Shown here piece by piece: positions 17,534 through 26,606 of a stretch of 64,000 bases of DNA. How positions within the stretch are numbered: the stretch's first letter is position 1; each line of letters starts with the position of its first letter. The notes under the pieces are model-generated. The model did not search any database. It was not told the DNA's origin and saw only the letters and a program-made list of their open reading frames with translations. The DNA is taken from NCBI RefSeq assembly GCF_009017495.1, contig NZ_CP044990.1:2499001-2563000 (forward strand). The letters run 5' to 3'. The position numbers and the translations under genes were made by a program. The DNA is from Deinococcus sp. AJ005. GTDB taxonomy: Bacteria > Deinococcota > Deinococci > Deinococcales > Deinococcaceae.

Positions 17534-18622
17534 TCACGCGACGTACCGGTCCACCACGCGCTGAAAGGCCAGCTCGCACTCTGCCGCGTAGGCGGCCTCG
17601 GCCCGCTTGACCGCCTCGTCGCGGTTCCTGGCCGCCTTGCTCCGCACCTTGGCTGCCGCGATCTGAAGGTCATGCAGCGCCCTGTGGAACGCCTGATCCA
17701 CGTCGTCCTTGAGGCCAAGCGTGACCAGCAGCTTCACGACGAGTTGTCCCGTCGCGGCGGTCACGGGCTTCACGGTGCCTCTGGTTCCCACCTGCTGCCG
17801 GGCGACTTTCAGGTACAGCCGGGCCTCGGCGCGCTCATCGAAGGCCATGGAGAACACCTCCGCGTCGTCGTCCAAGTCCCAGCGCCCCTCGCTCTCGCGC
17901 CTGACCCGCTCGGCCTCACGCTGCCGGCGCTCGTCTGCCGCCTGCCGTTCACGGTCACGGCGCAGAGCTTCGGCCTGCTGGCGTGCTGCCTCGGCCTGCT
18001 GTTGCTTCTCCTGCCTCTGCTTGAACTGCTCGGCCCTGCGCCGTTCCCCGGTCTCGGCCATGTACCCAGCGCGGCAGTAAGCCACCAGATCCTCGAAGAT
18101 CGTGTGCGAGGCGGGCCGGGACTCCACGCGGGACCCCTGACGCGACAGCGCGTGGCCCAGCCAGACCATCAGCTCACCGTCTCCGAGACCCACCCCCACG
18201 TTGGAGCGGTCCAGCGAGTGAATCTCGGCCAGCAGGCGCATGTAGGCGCTGGTGCGCTCGACGGCCCTCAGCAGCCCCTGACTGAACAGCGGGCCTTGCA
18301 GCCGCCGCTTGCGCTCGGCCACGTCCATATGTTGAAACAGCAGGGACTCCAGATCAACGGGTGCCGTTCTGTGCGCCTGACCCTGCCCCTCTGGACCCGC
18401 AGAGGCCGAGACCACCACCAGACCGATCCTGACCCGCAGCAACTCGGCGTCCCAGCTCCTGGGCAGCGAGGCATCGATGTCGCACAGCAGCAGCCCGTGC
18501 CGCTCGCCCAGACGCGACAGCACCTGCACGCACTTGAGCTTCTCGCCCGCGTGGCCCGTGGACACTCCCTGCCGGAACACCTTACCCGCCTTGTCGATGG
18601 CCCTTTGTCGATCTGTCGGCAT
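17534..18622 (-). CDS. Unknown coiled-coil protein, possibly DUF2786-like at the N-terminus
   Basis: 362 residues. Residues 8-52 (AIDKAGKVFRQGVSTGHAGEKLKCVQVL...GLLLCDID) follow the pattern of DUF2786 (helical, spaced alanine/lysine, ending HGL..xDI), a weak match by eye. Residues ~195-245 are a charged coiled coil rich in Q, R, E and A. The C-terminal third is helical (ARNRDEAVKRAEAAYAAECELAF). No nuclease or ATPase motif is visible. It lies 79 bases after hsdS and 9 bases before the macro domain ORF start, and could be the functional partner of the macro protein. It is not recognisably a DarT toxin. Function unknown. Confidence 0.6.
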   Translation of the reverse strand: MPTDRQRAIDKAGKVFRQGVSTGHAGEKLKCVQVLSRLGERHGLLLCDIDASLPRSWDAELLRVRIGLVVVSASAGPEGQGQAHRTAPVDLESLLFQHMDVAERKRRLQGPLFSQGLLRAVERTSAYMRLLAEIHSLDRSNVGVGLGDGELMVWLGHALSRQGSRVESRPASHTIFEDLVAYCRAGYMAETGERRRAEQFKQRQEKQQQAEAARQQAEALRRDRERQAADERRQREAERVRRESEGRWDLDDDAEVFSMAFDERAEARLYLKVARQQVGTRGTVKPVTAATGQLVVKLLVTLGLKDDVDQAFHRALHDLQIAAAKVRSKAARNRDEAVKRAEAAYAAECELAFQRVVDRYVA

Positions 18623-18701
18623 GACCCTTATGCTCTCAGCCGCCCGCCCCCAGCACTGTCACGGCGTTCCCAGTTCAGCCGGAGTGAACACAGATTCAGG
18701 C

Positions 18702-20129
18702 TCACGCCTCCACCCCTTCCTCCTCAACCTCGCCTTCGCCCTCGTCCAGTTCAAGTTCGTCCACATCCGTCTCTACCTCATCGGGCAGCATATCGGCATC
18801 CAGCTCTGGCAACAGCGCTGCCGCGTCCCGCACGTCCAACTTGCCCGTGACCACATCGGCAATCAGGCGGGTGCGGTACTCGCGCAGGAGGGAGATCTCA
18901 GATTGTGCGCGGGAGATGACTTTGTCCAACTCCTCTGACTTGTGATCAATATGTTTGACGATGGCTTCTTGCTCAGATACTGGGCAAATAAGCAGTGGAA
19001 TGGCAGTGATCTGTCCTAATCTAAGGTGGCCCACCGTGCTGCCGTTCAACTCAAGATCCATATAACGTTGTACCATCGGCCCGTAAATGCTGTGAAGCAA
19101 AAATTTGCTATTGAGCTGTGTAGGGTCAGGTCTGAAGTACATCATTCGTTGACCCATACACAATCCACCACCAGCAGGAACGAGACAGGCTTCGCCAACT
19201 GGAGCTTCACGGGTAAAGAACACATCACCTTCCTGCGGCGCTCCACGCTGAGTCCAGATAGTGAAGTTGTTCAAGTTCGTTTGGAAAGAGCCTTCTCGCT
19301 TAAACTGACCGTTTCTGATGTTAGTTGTCCTGACGACAGTGAACTCACCATCATCAACTTGCTCTGGAGTGCGGTTCTTGCAATCAATAATATCAAGGCA
19401 GACCGACTTCAGCCGCTTTACCTCCCACCCCTTCGGCACATCGCCCAGCCACTCCACGCCGCTCGGCTTCAGCTTCACGTCCGGGTCAAGGCCCCGCGTC
19501 ACCGCCTGATGGATGATGACCTGCTTCTGCTCTTGCAGCAGCTTGATCAGCTTCTGCTTGGCGGCAATGGTGCGGCGGATACGGCGGTCTGCGTGATCCA
19601 GGTAGCGGACGATGGCGTTCTGCTCGTCGTGTGATGGAACAAGTACAGGCATGCGCCGAATGTCTTTGAAGTCCAGATTCTGTCGCAGGCCAGAGCCATA
19701 GCCGTAGATGATCTTCAACAGGTCATAGGCGTTGAGATACTGGTAGCCGAACTCGTTAAGAACGCGGTCAGTCGTCTCAAGACACATGTACGCCGAGGTG
19801 ATGATGCCCCGGTCTTTGGCATGGCCGATGCGAAGACTGTTCTTGTCGTTCTGGAGATCAGTGGTTCGGACGATGATGTTCCCCGGTTCCACGATCTGGT
19901 ACGTCTCGAAAGATTCAGGAACCAAGCCGCGCAACTTCTCTTCCGGCTTGATCACGATGCGCCCGTAGCTTAGCGACAACACTGTTTTTTCGATCATGCC
20001 TTTGTTCTTGATCTCACGAGGCTTGTACACGGCGAGGGCTGGTGTTACATCCCAATGCTCCGGCACCTGCCCCAGCCAGGGAACGCCACTGTCCTTCATG
20101 GCGGGGTAGGGGGTTAGGGCGTGGATCAT
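18702..20129 (-). CDS. hsdS: Type I restriction enzyme, S (specificity) subunit
   Basis: 475 residues with the two-repeat architecture of HsdS. The first half starts YPAMKDSGVPWLGQVPEHWDV and the second half repeats VKLKPSGVEWLGDVPKGWEVKRL. Each is a target-recognition domain followed by a conserved helix (SHDEQNAIVRYLDHADRRI; VSEQEAIVKHIDHKSEELD). The helices form the spacer that separates the two half-sites of the DNA target. The C-terminus carries an unusual acidic tail rich in D and E. It starts 1 base after the DUF262 gene stop, so the two are probably translationally coupled. The target sequence cannot be predicted from reading alone. Confidence 0.92.
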   Translation of the reverse strand: MIHALTPYPAMKDSGVPWLGQVPEHWDVTPALAVYKPREIKNKGMIEKTVLSLSYGRIVIKPEEKLRGLVPESFETYQIVEPGNIIVRTTDLQNDKNSLRIGHAKDRGIITSAYMCLETTDRVLNEFGYQYLNAYDLLKIIYGYGSGLRQNLDFKDIRRMPVLVPSHDEQNAIVRYLDHADRRIRRTIAAKQKLIKLLQEQKQVIIHQAVTRGLDPDVKLKPSGVEWLGDVPKGWEVKRLKSVCLDIIDCKNRTPEQVDDGEFTVVRTTNIRNGQFKREGSFQTNLNNFTIWTQRGAPQEGDVFFTREAPVGEACLVPAGGGLCMGQRMMYFRPDPTQLNSKFLLHSIYGPMVQRYMDLELNGSTVGHLRLGQITAIPLLICPVSEQEAIVKHIDHKSEELDKVISRAQSEISLLREYRTRLIADVVTGKLDVRDAAALLPELDADMLPDEVETDVDELELDEGEGEVEEEGVEA

Positions 20130-20130
20130 C

Positions 20131-21924
20131 TCACAGCCCTCCGAACCACGCCTGGAGCTTCAGGGCCATTAGTTGGCGGCGCTGCTCCAGGAAAATCTGA
20201 TACGGCATGGACGGGTCATCCAGCATGGTCTCCGGGATGCAGTGGGCGCGCAGGTTGGCCCGCATATCGGCCTCGTCGGTGATGCCACCGTACTTGACCT
20301 CGCCACCATTGACCTGTGTAAGCAGTTGCGTGAAGTACAGTTGCGGGTCCTTGTTGCCGATGGCGATGTTGATCTCGCTCTGCGCCAGCGCGAAGTTGGC
20401 GATCTGGTTGTACTTGCCTTTGGTCATCCCCTGCTTCTTCAGAAAGTCTGAGGGGTACAAGTGATGGACGTCAACGCGGTGCAACAACAGGTCAGGCACG
20501 GTGATGGCCTGCGACAGAAAGCCCCGGTCATTGGCCTTGACCTGCGCGGCTTGATACGCGAGGAAGAAGGGACTATTACCGCTTGAAGTGTCCATCTGCT
20601 GTGGCAGTAGCGCCGTCCAAAAGCTGTCAGTGAGAGTGGCCCTGACGACTTCACTAATGTGGGTGGCGAGGCCACGCTCGTTGATCTGCCGAATGTCGCG
20701 ATCAAAGGCCGACTCAGAGCTGCCCGAATAGCGCCCGGTCAGGATGGACAGGGCGTACCAGCGGCGCACATAGCTCTCTAGTTCAGACTGCTTAATGCCT
20801 TTGGCCCGACCGTGCAGATATACGATGTACGCGGCGTTCAGGGCGTTCTGGCTGCTGATCAGACTGGTGCTGATGAAGCCAGCCGAGCGAATGATCATGG
20901 TGAACTTTTCAAAGTGGGCTTCGTTGATGAACTGGTGGATACCGTGGCTCAGGCTGGCAAACGATGCCTCGGCAATGGCCTCTTCATTCTGCTTGGTTTC
21001 AAAGTTGCGTCCAGACAACAGCGCCACCAGATCTTGCAGGCGGCCACGCCCGAACTGGCTGGTGAAGGCCACCCGCAGCATGTCGGTATAACCAGGCTCG
21101 TAGATGTCGTCCATCACATTGCCCCGCCATTTCATCTTGGGGTAGAAAGCGGATGCCTTGAACGCCGCGTCCTTCTCAAAGGTGCTGAGAAAGCTGGGGT
21201 GTGCGGCCAGGTGGCAGAAATAATCAATGGCTTTGCGGAGAGTATTGCCGCCGTAGGTTTCGTTGGCGGCGATCTTGGACATCACGAAGTCGGCCTGCGA
21301 CAGCGCCACGCCCTCTGAGTTCACGCGAATGAAGATCTCGGTGACAGTCTCAATGTCAAGGTCTTTGTCCAGATCAATTACGCCCACCTGACTGGCTCTG
21401 ATGTTGGCCAGTCTCTGAATGCTCTTCCGGACATCAGCAGTCTTCTGTTTTGGATTGGCGGCAGTATAGGCGTCCACAATCTCAAACAGATCGGCGTCAT
21501 CTTGAAACATTGTGGCAACATCATGAATCCAGGCAGGATCTTTCTGAATCGCGGGATTGGATACTTCAAACTTCTCCTCGCCTGGATGAAATGCAATCTT
21601 CATACGCACCGACTCGTAATTTTTATTGACGACCTCGGTTGCCATTAGTGAAGCCATGAGCGCTGTTACACGCTGTTGACCGTCAATCAGAATACGCTGG
21701 CCTTTGGAAAAGGTGCCGTCCTTGAGCTTTATATTGGCGTTCTGCCAAGTGATCAGGTAGCCAACAGGAAAGCCACGGTAAAGCGAGTCCAGCAGATTGC
21801 GAACCTTGGAAGCCTCCCAGACAAAGGGGCGCTGTATCTCAGGAATGGCGATCTCGTTTGTGCTGATCCAATTCAGGAGCGTGCTGACGGTATACGGAGT
21901 AATAGTGTAGAGATCGCGTGCCAT
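20131..21924 (-). CDS. DUF262/HNH (GmrSD-like) restriction protein
   Basis: 597 residues from ATG 21924, which overlaps the previous stop (TAATG) and has AAGGAG upstream. The N-terminal DUF262 domain has [29 protein letters not shown] and [15 protein letters not shown], the ParB-like NTP-binding/nuclease fold of GmrS and related proteins. The C-terminus has [13 protein letters not shown], then NQIANFAL and [10 protein letters not shown], matching the His-Asn-His layout of DUF1524 domains. Proteins with this pairing act as type IV (modification-dependent) restriction enzymes or as phage-defence nucleases. Sitting between hsdM and hsdS, it could add a second activity against phages with modified DNA. 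Domains are visible; the role is inferred. Confidence 0.82.
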   Translation of the reverse strand: MARDLYTITPYTVSTLLNWISTNEIAIPEIQRPFVWEASKVRNLLDSLYRGFPVGYLITWQNANIKLKDGTFSKGQRILIDGQQRVTALMASLMATEVVNKNYESVRMKIAFHPGEEKFEVSNPAIQKDPAWIHDVATMFQDDADLFEIVDAYTAANPKQKTADVRKSIQRLANIRASQVGVIDLDKDLDIETVTEIFIRVNSEGVALSQADFVMSKIAANETYGGNTLRKAIDYFCHLAAHPSFLSTFEKDAAFKASAFYPKMKWRGNVMDDIYEPGYTDMLRVAFTSQFGRGRLQDLVALLSGRNFETKQNEEAIAEASFASLSHGIHQFINEAHFEKFTMIIRSAGFISTSLISSQNALNAAYIVYLHGRAKGIKQSELESYVRRWYALSILTGRYSGSSESAFDRDIRQINERGLATHISEVVRATLTDSFWTALLPQQMDTSSGNSPFFLAYQAAQVKANDRGFLSQAITVPDLLLHRVDVHHLYPSDFLKKQGMTKGKYNQIANFALAQSEINIAIGNKDPQLYFTQLLTQVNGGEVKYGGITDEADMRANLRAHCIPETMLDDPSMPYQIFLEQRRQLMALKLQAWFGGL

Positions 21925-22367
21925 TAGGAAGATACTCCTTGTGTGTTGGTGGCAAGTTGTTCGGCCCGCCGCAGGGTGCCCAGCAGCACGCCGCTTTCCC
22001 AAAAGCCCAGCATGGCCCCGTCGTTGAAGCGCTCCTGGCGGGCGAAGACGGTCAGCAGCCGGGCGAGTTGGATGGGCGTGGCCTGCGCCAGCGTGCCGGG
22101 ATCGTCGCGCAGTTGCCTGGCTTCGTCGGTCTGTGCCCACTCCGGCCAGCCGAAGATATCGTCGCTGTACACCCACCCGTAGCAGCCCAGCACGTCCAAG
22201 AACGCCCGGACCTGCGGGTCATAGGCGTAGCCCACCATCTCAAAGCTCTTCTCTCCGGTCTGGCGCAGCGGCGAGTCGTTATGGGCGAAGCGGAAGTCCG
22301 GGGCAGTGAAGATGGGCAGGAAGGCCGCCACGGCCTCCAGCGCCTCTGGCGTGAGGTCTGGCGTCAC
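21924..22367 (-). CDS. DUF6508-like small protein of the restriction operon
   Basis: 147 residues from a GTG that overlaps the hsdM stop by 4 bases; its own stop overlaps the DUF262 start. The C-terminal pattern [37 protein letters not shown] resembles the family I remember as DUF6508, small proteins found beside restriction-modification genes. The N-terminal part ([27 protein letters not shown]) is not diagnostic. There is no catalytic motif. Overlaps on both sides suggest tight stoichiometric production with HsdM. The exact function is unknown. Confidence 0.6.
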   Translation of the reverse strand: MTPDLTPEALEAVAAFLPIFTAPDFRFAHNDSPLRQTGEKSFEMVGYAYDPQVRAFLDVLGCYGWVYSDDIFGWPEWAQTDEARQLRDDPGTLAQATPIQLARLLTVFARQERFNDGAMLGFWESGVLLGTLRRAEQLATNTQGVSS

Positions 22368-24508
22368 CGCGCCGTCCCGATGATCTCGGCCAGCAGCCCA
22401 TCGGTCTCGGCTTCCAGGGCGCGGATGTCGGCGGTGATCTCGTCCAGCGTCCGCAGCGGCTGGGGCTTGTAGAAGTGGCGGGTGAAGCTGATCTCGTAGC
22501 CGGTCTTGAGGCTGCCCGCGTCCACCCAGGCGTCGGCGGCGTGCGGCCAGACCTCGCGCTCGACGAACGCGGCCACGCCGCCCTCTTCCAGCAGCGGGAT
22601 CTGCTCGGTGTCGCGCAGCTCCGGGTCCGGCTCGTACTCGAAGACGCCGTGACGCGAGGCGTACAGGCCGTGCAGCGCGTCTTCCTGGGCCTTGCCGGGC
22701 TTGTGGATCTTCTTGACCACCGGGTCGGCGTCCTCGTCGCGTTCGGCCAGGCTGCTCTGGATCAGCTTGAGGCGCTTGGCGGTCAGCTTGAAGCCCTGCT
22801 GATCGGCCAGGAGCCGGAGCTGCTGGCTGAAGTCGTTGTAGTTGGTGTGCGGGCCGGCTCCGAACTTCCCAGCGGCCAGGGTGATTAGCTTGACCACGCC
22901 GGGTTCGTCCGCCTCGGTGCAGACCGTCTGGAACTGCCGCCGCCGCTCCTCACCTAGGTCCACCCGCAGGCGCAGGGGGCGCTCCACCGTGACCTTGTGA
23001 TATCCGAAGGCTTCGTTGGGGAAGACTCTGGACTGCTCGCTCTCCTCCAGCGTCAGGAAGGCGGCCAGGATGCGGTTAATGTCGCCCTCGCCCAGTTCGC
23101 AGTTCTTCTTGCCGAGGTTCTTGCGCAGCGGCTTGCTCCAGCCCGTGGCGTCGATGAGCTGCACCTGGCCCCGGCGGTGCTCGGGCTTGCGGTTGGTCAG
23201 CACCCAGACGTAAGTGGCGATGCCGGTGTTGTAAAACATGTTCAGCGGCAGCGCAACGATGGCCTCCAGCCAGTCGTTCTCGATGATCCAGCGCCGGATG
23301 TTGCTCTCGCCCTGCCCGGCGTCCCCGGTGAACAGGCTTGACCCGTTGTGGACGCTGGCGATGCGGCTGCCGCGTGTGGAGTCCTGTTTCATCTTGCTCA
23401 GCAGGTTCGCCATGAACAGCATCTGGCCGTCGCTGCTGCGGGTGAGCAGCGAGTAGTCGCTCTCCCCGGCATGGTCGATCACAAAGCGCGGATCGTTGAT
23501 GTCGTCCTTGCCGCCCATGCGTTCGAGGTCGCTCTTCCAGCTCTTGCCGTACGGCGGGTTGCTGAGCATGAAGTCGAACTCATGGCCTGGAAAGGCGTCG
23601 TTGGACAGCGTGGAGTACTCCGGGCCGCCGACGATGTTGTCTGCCCCTTCACCCTCACCCTTGAGCAGCATGTCGGCCTTGGCGATGGCGTAGGTCTCGG
23701 CGTTGATCTCCTGGCCGTACAGGTGGGTGGACACCTGCTTGCCGTGAGAGGCCGCCAGTCCGGTCAGCGTCTCCTCGGCCACCGTGAGCATGCCGCCTGT
23801 GCCGCAAGCCCCGTCGTAGAGCAGGTAAGTGCCGCTCTCCAGATCATCGGCAACGGGATCGAAGATCAGCCGGGCCATCAAGCGCACGGCGTCGCGGGGC
23901 GTCCAGTGTTCCCCGGCCTCCTCGTTGTTCTCCTCGTTAAAGCGGCGCACCAGTTCCTCGAAGACGGTGCCCATCGCGTGGTTGTCCAGGCCCGGCACCT
24001 TGACGCTGCCGTCGCCGTGCAGCACCGGGTCTGGCCCGAGGTTCACCGCCGGGTCGAGCAGCTTCTCGATCAGGGTGCCCAGCGCGTCGGCCTTGGACAG
24101 CCGGGAGATCTGGTTGCGGAACTCGAAGTTGTCCAGGATCTCCTGCACGTTGGGCGAGAAGCCGTCCAGGTACGCCTCGAAGTCGGCCTTCAGCGCCTGC
24201 TGGCTGGCCCGGTTGCGCAGGTCACGCAGCGTGAAGGGCGAAGTGTTGTAGAAGGCTTGCTCTGCCGCCTGCCGCAGCGCACCTTCCTGGTTGGCGATGC
24301 CGGCCTCGTCCAGGGTGGTTTTCATGCTCAACACGGCGAGCTTGGTGGGTTCCAGAACCGCGTCCAGGCGGCGCAGCACGGTCATGGGCAGGATGACGTC
24401 GCGGTACTTGCCACGCACGTACAGGTCGCGCAGCACGTCGTCGGCGATGCCCCAGATGAAGTTGGTGATCCAGGAAAGCTGAGGGGGGTGGGGGTGGGCT
24501 TGATCCAT
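22364..24508 (-). CDS. hsdM: Type I restriction enzyme, M (methyltransferase) subunit
   Basis: 714 residues with GGAGACC before the ATG. The N-terminal helical domain (SWITNFIWGIADDVLRD...) precedes the methyltransferase core: motif I YDGACGTGGMLTVA, GQEINAETYAIAKADML, and the N6-adenine catalytic motif IV SNPPYGKSWK. The region LRLRVDLGEERRRQF and the long C-terminus agree with the larger HsdM forms. HsdM with HsdS methylates adenine in the target, and is also needed for restriction with HsdR. It is the first gene of a nine-gene, 12-kb minus-strand operon. A TATACG box about 30 bases upstream could be its -10. The right repeat array lies just beyond. Confidence 0.94.
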   Translation of the reverse strand: MDQAHPHPPQLSWITNFIWGIADDVLRDLYVRGKYRDVILPMTVLRRLDAVLEPTKLAVLSMKTTLDEAGIANQEGALRQAAEQAFYNTSPFTLRDLRNRASQQALKADFEAYLDGFSPNVQEILDNFEFRNQISRLSKADALGTLIEKLLDPAVNLGPDPVLHGDGSVKVPGLDNHAMGTVFEELVRRFNEENNEEAGEHWTPRDAVRLMARLIFDPVADDLESGTYLLYDGACGTGGMLTVAEETLTGLAASHGKQVSTHLYGQEINAETYAIAKADMLLKGEGEGADNIVGGPEYSTLSNDAFPGHEFDFMLSNPPYGKSWKSDLERMGGKDDINDPRFVIDHAGESDYSLLTRSSDGQMLFMANLLSKMKQDSTRGSRIASVHNGSSLFTGDAGQGESNIRRWIIENDWLEAIVALPLNMFYNTGIATYVWVLTNRKPEHRRGQVQLIDATGWSKPLRKNLGKKNCELGEGDINRILAAFLTLEESEQSRVFPNEAFGYHKVTVERPLRLRVDLGEERRRQFQTVCTEADEPGVVKLITLAAGKFGAGPHTNYNDFSQQLRLLADQQGFKLTAKRLKLIQSSLAERDEDADPVVKKIHKPGKAQEDALHGLYASRHGVFEYEPDPELRDTEQIPLLEEGGVAAFVEREVWPHAADAWVDAGSLKTGYEISFTRHFYKPQPLRTLDEITADIRALEAETDGLLAEIIGTAR

Positions 24509-24565
24509 GTGGTCTCCATTGTCGCGTATAGGTGCGTCAGTTGATGTCGGGGGACGCGGTGGGGG

Positions 24566-24812
24566 GTAACGTGAATGACATGGGTGAACAGGCGGTCTGA
24601 TGTCACCGTGTCACTCATGTCAGCCCCGGTTCGGGGTGGGTCAGAAGGAGGAGGGTGGTGAGGCACCCGTTGTTTGCAAGTGTCCTGCGGTGACGGGCTG
24701 GTGGGTGCAGATGGGCGCAAAGTCGGCAATCAACATGCGGGTGGATGTAAAGTCAGCAATGGACATGCGGGTGGATGTAAAGTCAGCAATGGACATGCGG
24801 CTGCATGCAAGG
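24566..24812 (+). repeat. Right iterated repeat array flanking the restriction island
   Basis: 24566-24625 has GTGAATGACATG and TGTCACCGTGTCACTCATGT, close to the inverted-repeat block at 12403-12462 read on the minus strand. From 24709 come tandem units: two identical 30-bp copies (24735-24764 and 24765-24794, beginning ATGCGGGTGGATGTAAAGTC), one diverged unit before them and one truncated unit after. The unit core GGGTGGATGTAAAGTCAG parallels GGGTGGACGTAAGTCAG in the left array, and both arrays end in a GCGG.TGCATG unit. It lies directly upstream of hsdM, where it could also bind a regulator. Confidence 0.7.
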
Positions 24813-24885
24813 AGGCTCTTCATAGCCCCGATTCAGGGTGCGGTCAGAAGCCAGGCGACGACTTAAACACCCTTCTTTTGGCAGG

Positions 24886-25185
24886 CTAGTCGATGCGGAA
24901 GAACGCACCGTCGGCAATGGCCCAGCGGGCGTCTCGGAGGATGCTCTCCATCACCGAGTCGTCCAGCGCTTCCTCGTTTTCAGAGGCGCTGCTGGAGACG
25001 TACAGGTAGGCTTGGAGCTTGCCCGGCCCATAGTTGCGGTGGTCCTGAGCGGGGAACAGTGGGGCCACTGCCAGCGTGCCGTCGGAGTGGATGGTCAGGT
25101 GCATGGCCTCATGCGGGATGTCAGTGGCCACCAGCAGGGCGCGGAGTTGGGCGGGGGTGCAGGTGGTCAGGTTGGGGTTGGTCAT
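24886..25185 (-). CDS. Hypothetical protein, 99 aa
   Basis: A small acidic protein with AAAGGAA upstream of the start. It begins MTNPNLTTCTPAQLRALLVATDIPHEAMHL and ends RDARWAIADGAFFRID. No motif, signal peptide or membrane segment is seen. It lies 95 bases downstream of the RepA-like ATPase gene in the same orientation, so it probably belongs to the mobile element operon. Confidence 0.5.
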   Translation of the reverse strand: MTNPNLTTCTPAQLRALLVATDIPHEAMHLTIHSDGTLAVAPLFPAQDHRNYGPGKLQAYLYVSSSASENEEALDDSVMESILRDARWAIADGAFFRID

Positions 25186-25280
25186 GGTGGGGTTCCTTTG
25201 GGGATGAGCAATGGAGCGCCGGCGCGGCCTTGCGCGGACGCCCCAAGAGAGAGGGTTGGTGAAGTGGATGAATGGGTGAC

Positions 25281-26516
25281 TCAGATCAGGGCGGAGTAGT
25301 CGGGTTCGGCGATGTCATCCAAGTCAGTCATGTCACCCAGGTCTGTGGCAGCATGTCCTGGCAGGTGGTAGGAGCCTCTAAATGTTTTTTCGATGTGGCC
25401 GTCGTCGCAGAGGATCTTGAGCATGTTGGCAACGGCAGTCCGGCCTTTGCCCACATGAGCCACGATGTCGTTGGTCTTGGTGCATCCCGCAGCGACAGCG
25501 TCAAGGACTTTCTGGCGCTCTGGCGAGAGGGAGGGTGCGAGCTTGCCGCCCACCTCGTTCCAGCGGAAGCTATCGCGGTCAAAGTTCAAGTTGAACTGCC
25601 GTTCTTCGATGTCACGGCCCGTGATTCTCAGGACCGCATCATTCTCCATGCGGGTACGCGTGAGCATCATGGTGGCGTCCATGTTGCTGGTCAGCGCCTG
25701 GCTACCGAGAATCCCGTCGAATGGATCAGCAGAACTAGAACCGTCGCTTGACGACTTCCGCGTGTGGTGGACAAGACAGATCGCGATGCCGTACTTGTTC
25801 GCCAGAGCTTGGAGCGGCTGCATTGCTCTGGTCGTCTGCTCGTACTCGTTCTTAGAGACCCCGGATGAAGTGGGGGCGAAGCGGCCCCACACGTCAATGA
25901 TGACCAGCTTCGGGTTGCTGGCGGCTTTCAACCAGTCTTCAATGTACTCAAGCCCACCCTCATCGGCACGCGCACACAGGGTCTCAAAATCGAGCGGGAT
26001 CTCGCTGAAGTCCACATCAGGCGCAACTTTGGCGAGACGGTCTGCCAGACGTCGGCCCGTGTCTTCTAGAGCCAGATACAGAACGGCACCTTGCGACGTG
26101 TTGCGTTCCAGGAAAGGCTGCCCACTGGCAACGCTGACGGCGAGCTGCAAGAACCACCAGCTCTTGCCAATCTTGGGTGCACCTGCCGTCATGATCAGGC
26201 CCGTTGGCAGGAGGCCGTCGACCAGGAACACCTGCTCAGGAAAGTCCATCTCCATCAACTCAGCGGCTGAGAACCTGGTGAGGCGCCTGCGTGGTGCGGG
26301 CGGCACTCTGGTCGGGAACTCCCTGCCGTACTTCCGCTCGTAAGCTCGCCGAAGTTCGCGGTTAGGCTGGTACGAAGGCATCTTGGTGATCAAACCTGCG
26401 TGCGACGACTTGGAGAGATGGGTCCTGAACGGAACCTCTTCCTTCATCGGGCTGGCGGCCATCATGGCGGAGGTGGCGAGGGCAGCAGGAAAGTTGATCT
26501 GGTGAGCTAAGTTCAT
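25281..26516 (-). CDS. RepA-like AAA (AAA_25) ATPase of a mobile element
   Basis: 411 residues, start with AGGAGATTTC upstream. The RecA-fold core has Walker A AGAPKIGKSWWF (about residue 113), VLYLALEDTGRRLADRL, Walker B KLVIIDVWGRFAP, and the GIAICLVHHTRK and DGILGSQALTSNMDATM sensor region. This is typical of RSF1010 RepA-type hexameric helicases found in plasmids and integrative elements. The C-terminal ~90 residues (SPERQKVLDAVAAGCTKTNDIVAHVGKGRTAVANML) form a winged-helix DNA-binding unit. It probably unwinds DNA during replication of the element. The neighbouring HTH-nuclease and recombinase genes support an integrated replicon. Confidence 0.82.
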   Translation of the reverse strand: MNLAHQINFPAALATSAMMAASPMKEEVPFRTHLSKSSHAGLITKMPSYQPNRELRRAYERKYGREFPTRVPPAPRRRLTRFSAAELMEMDFPEQVFLVDGLLPTGLIMTAGAPKIGKSWWFLQLAVSVASGQPFLERNTSQGAVLYLALEDTGRRLADRLAKVAPDVDFSEIPLDFETLCARADEGGLEYIEDWLKAASNPKLVIIDVWGRFAPTSSGVSKNEYEQTTRAMQPLQALANKYGIAICLVHHTRKSSSDGSSSADPFDGILGSQALTSNMDATMMLTRTRMENDAVLRITGRDIEERQFNLNFDRDSFRWNEVGGKLAPSLSPERQKVLDAVAAGCTKTNDIVAHVGKGRTAVANMLKILCDDGHIEKTFRGSYHLPGHAATDLGDMTDLDDIAEPDYSALI

Positions 26517-26606
26517 GAAATCTCCTGGCGGCCCGTACAGGACCTGAAAAGGCTGCCCCCGACGGTGTGTCGGAGGCTGGCGGGCGAGATGCGTTGGCGT
26601 GTGGAC

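Noticed and set aside
17064..18622. Intact DarTG toxin-antitoxin pair
   Set aside because: The upstream protein has none of the DarT motifs and the macro gene is frameshifted and short.
24735..24812. CRISPR array
   Set aside because: The 30-bp units are directly abutting with no spacers and there are no cas genes, so this is a tandem repeat.
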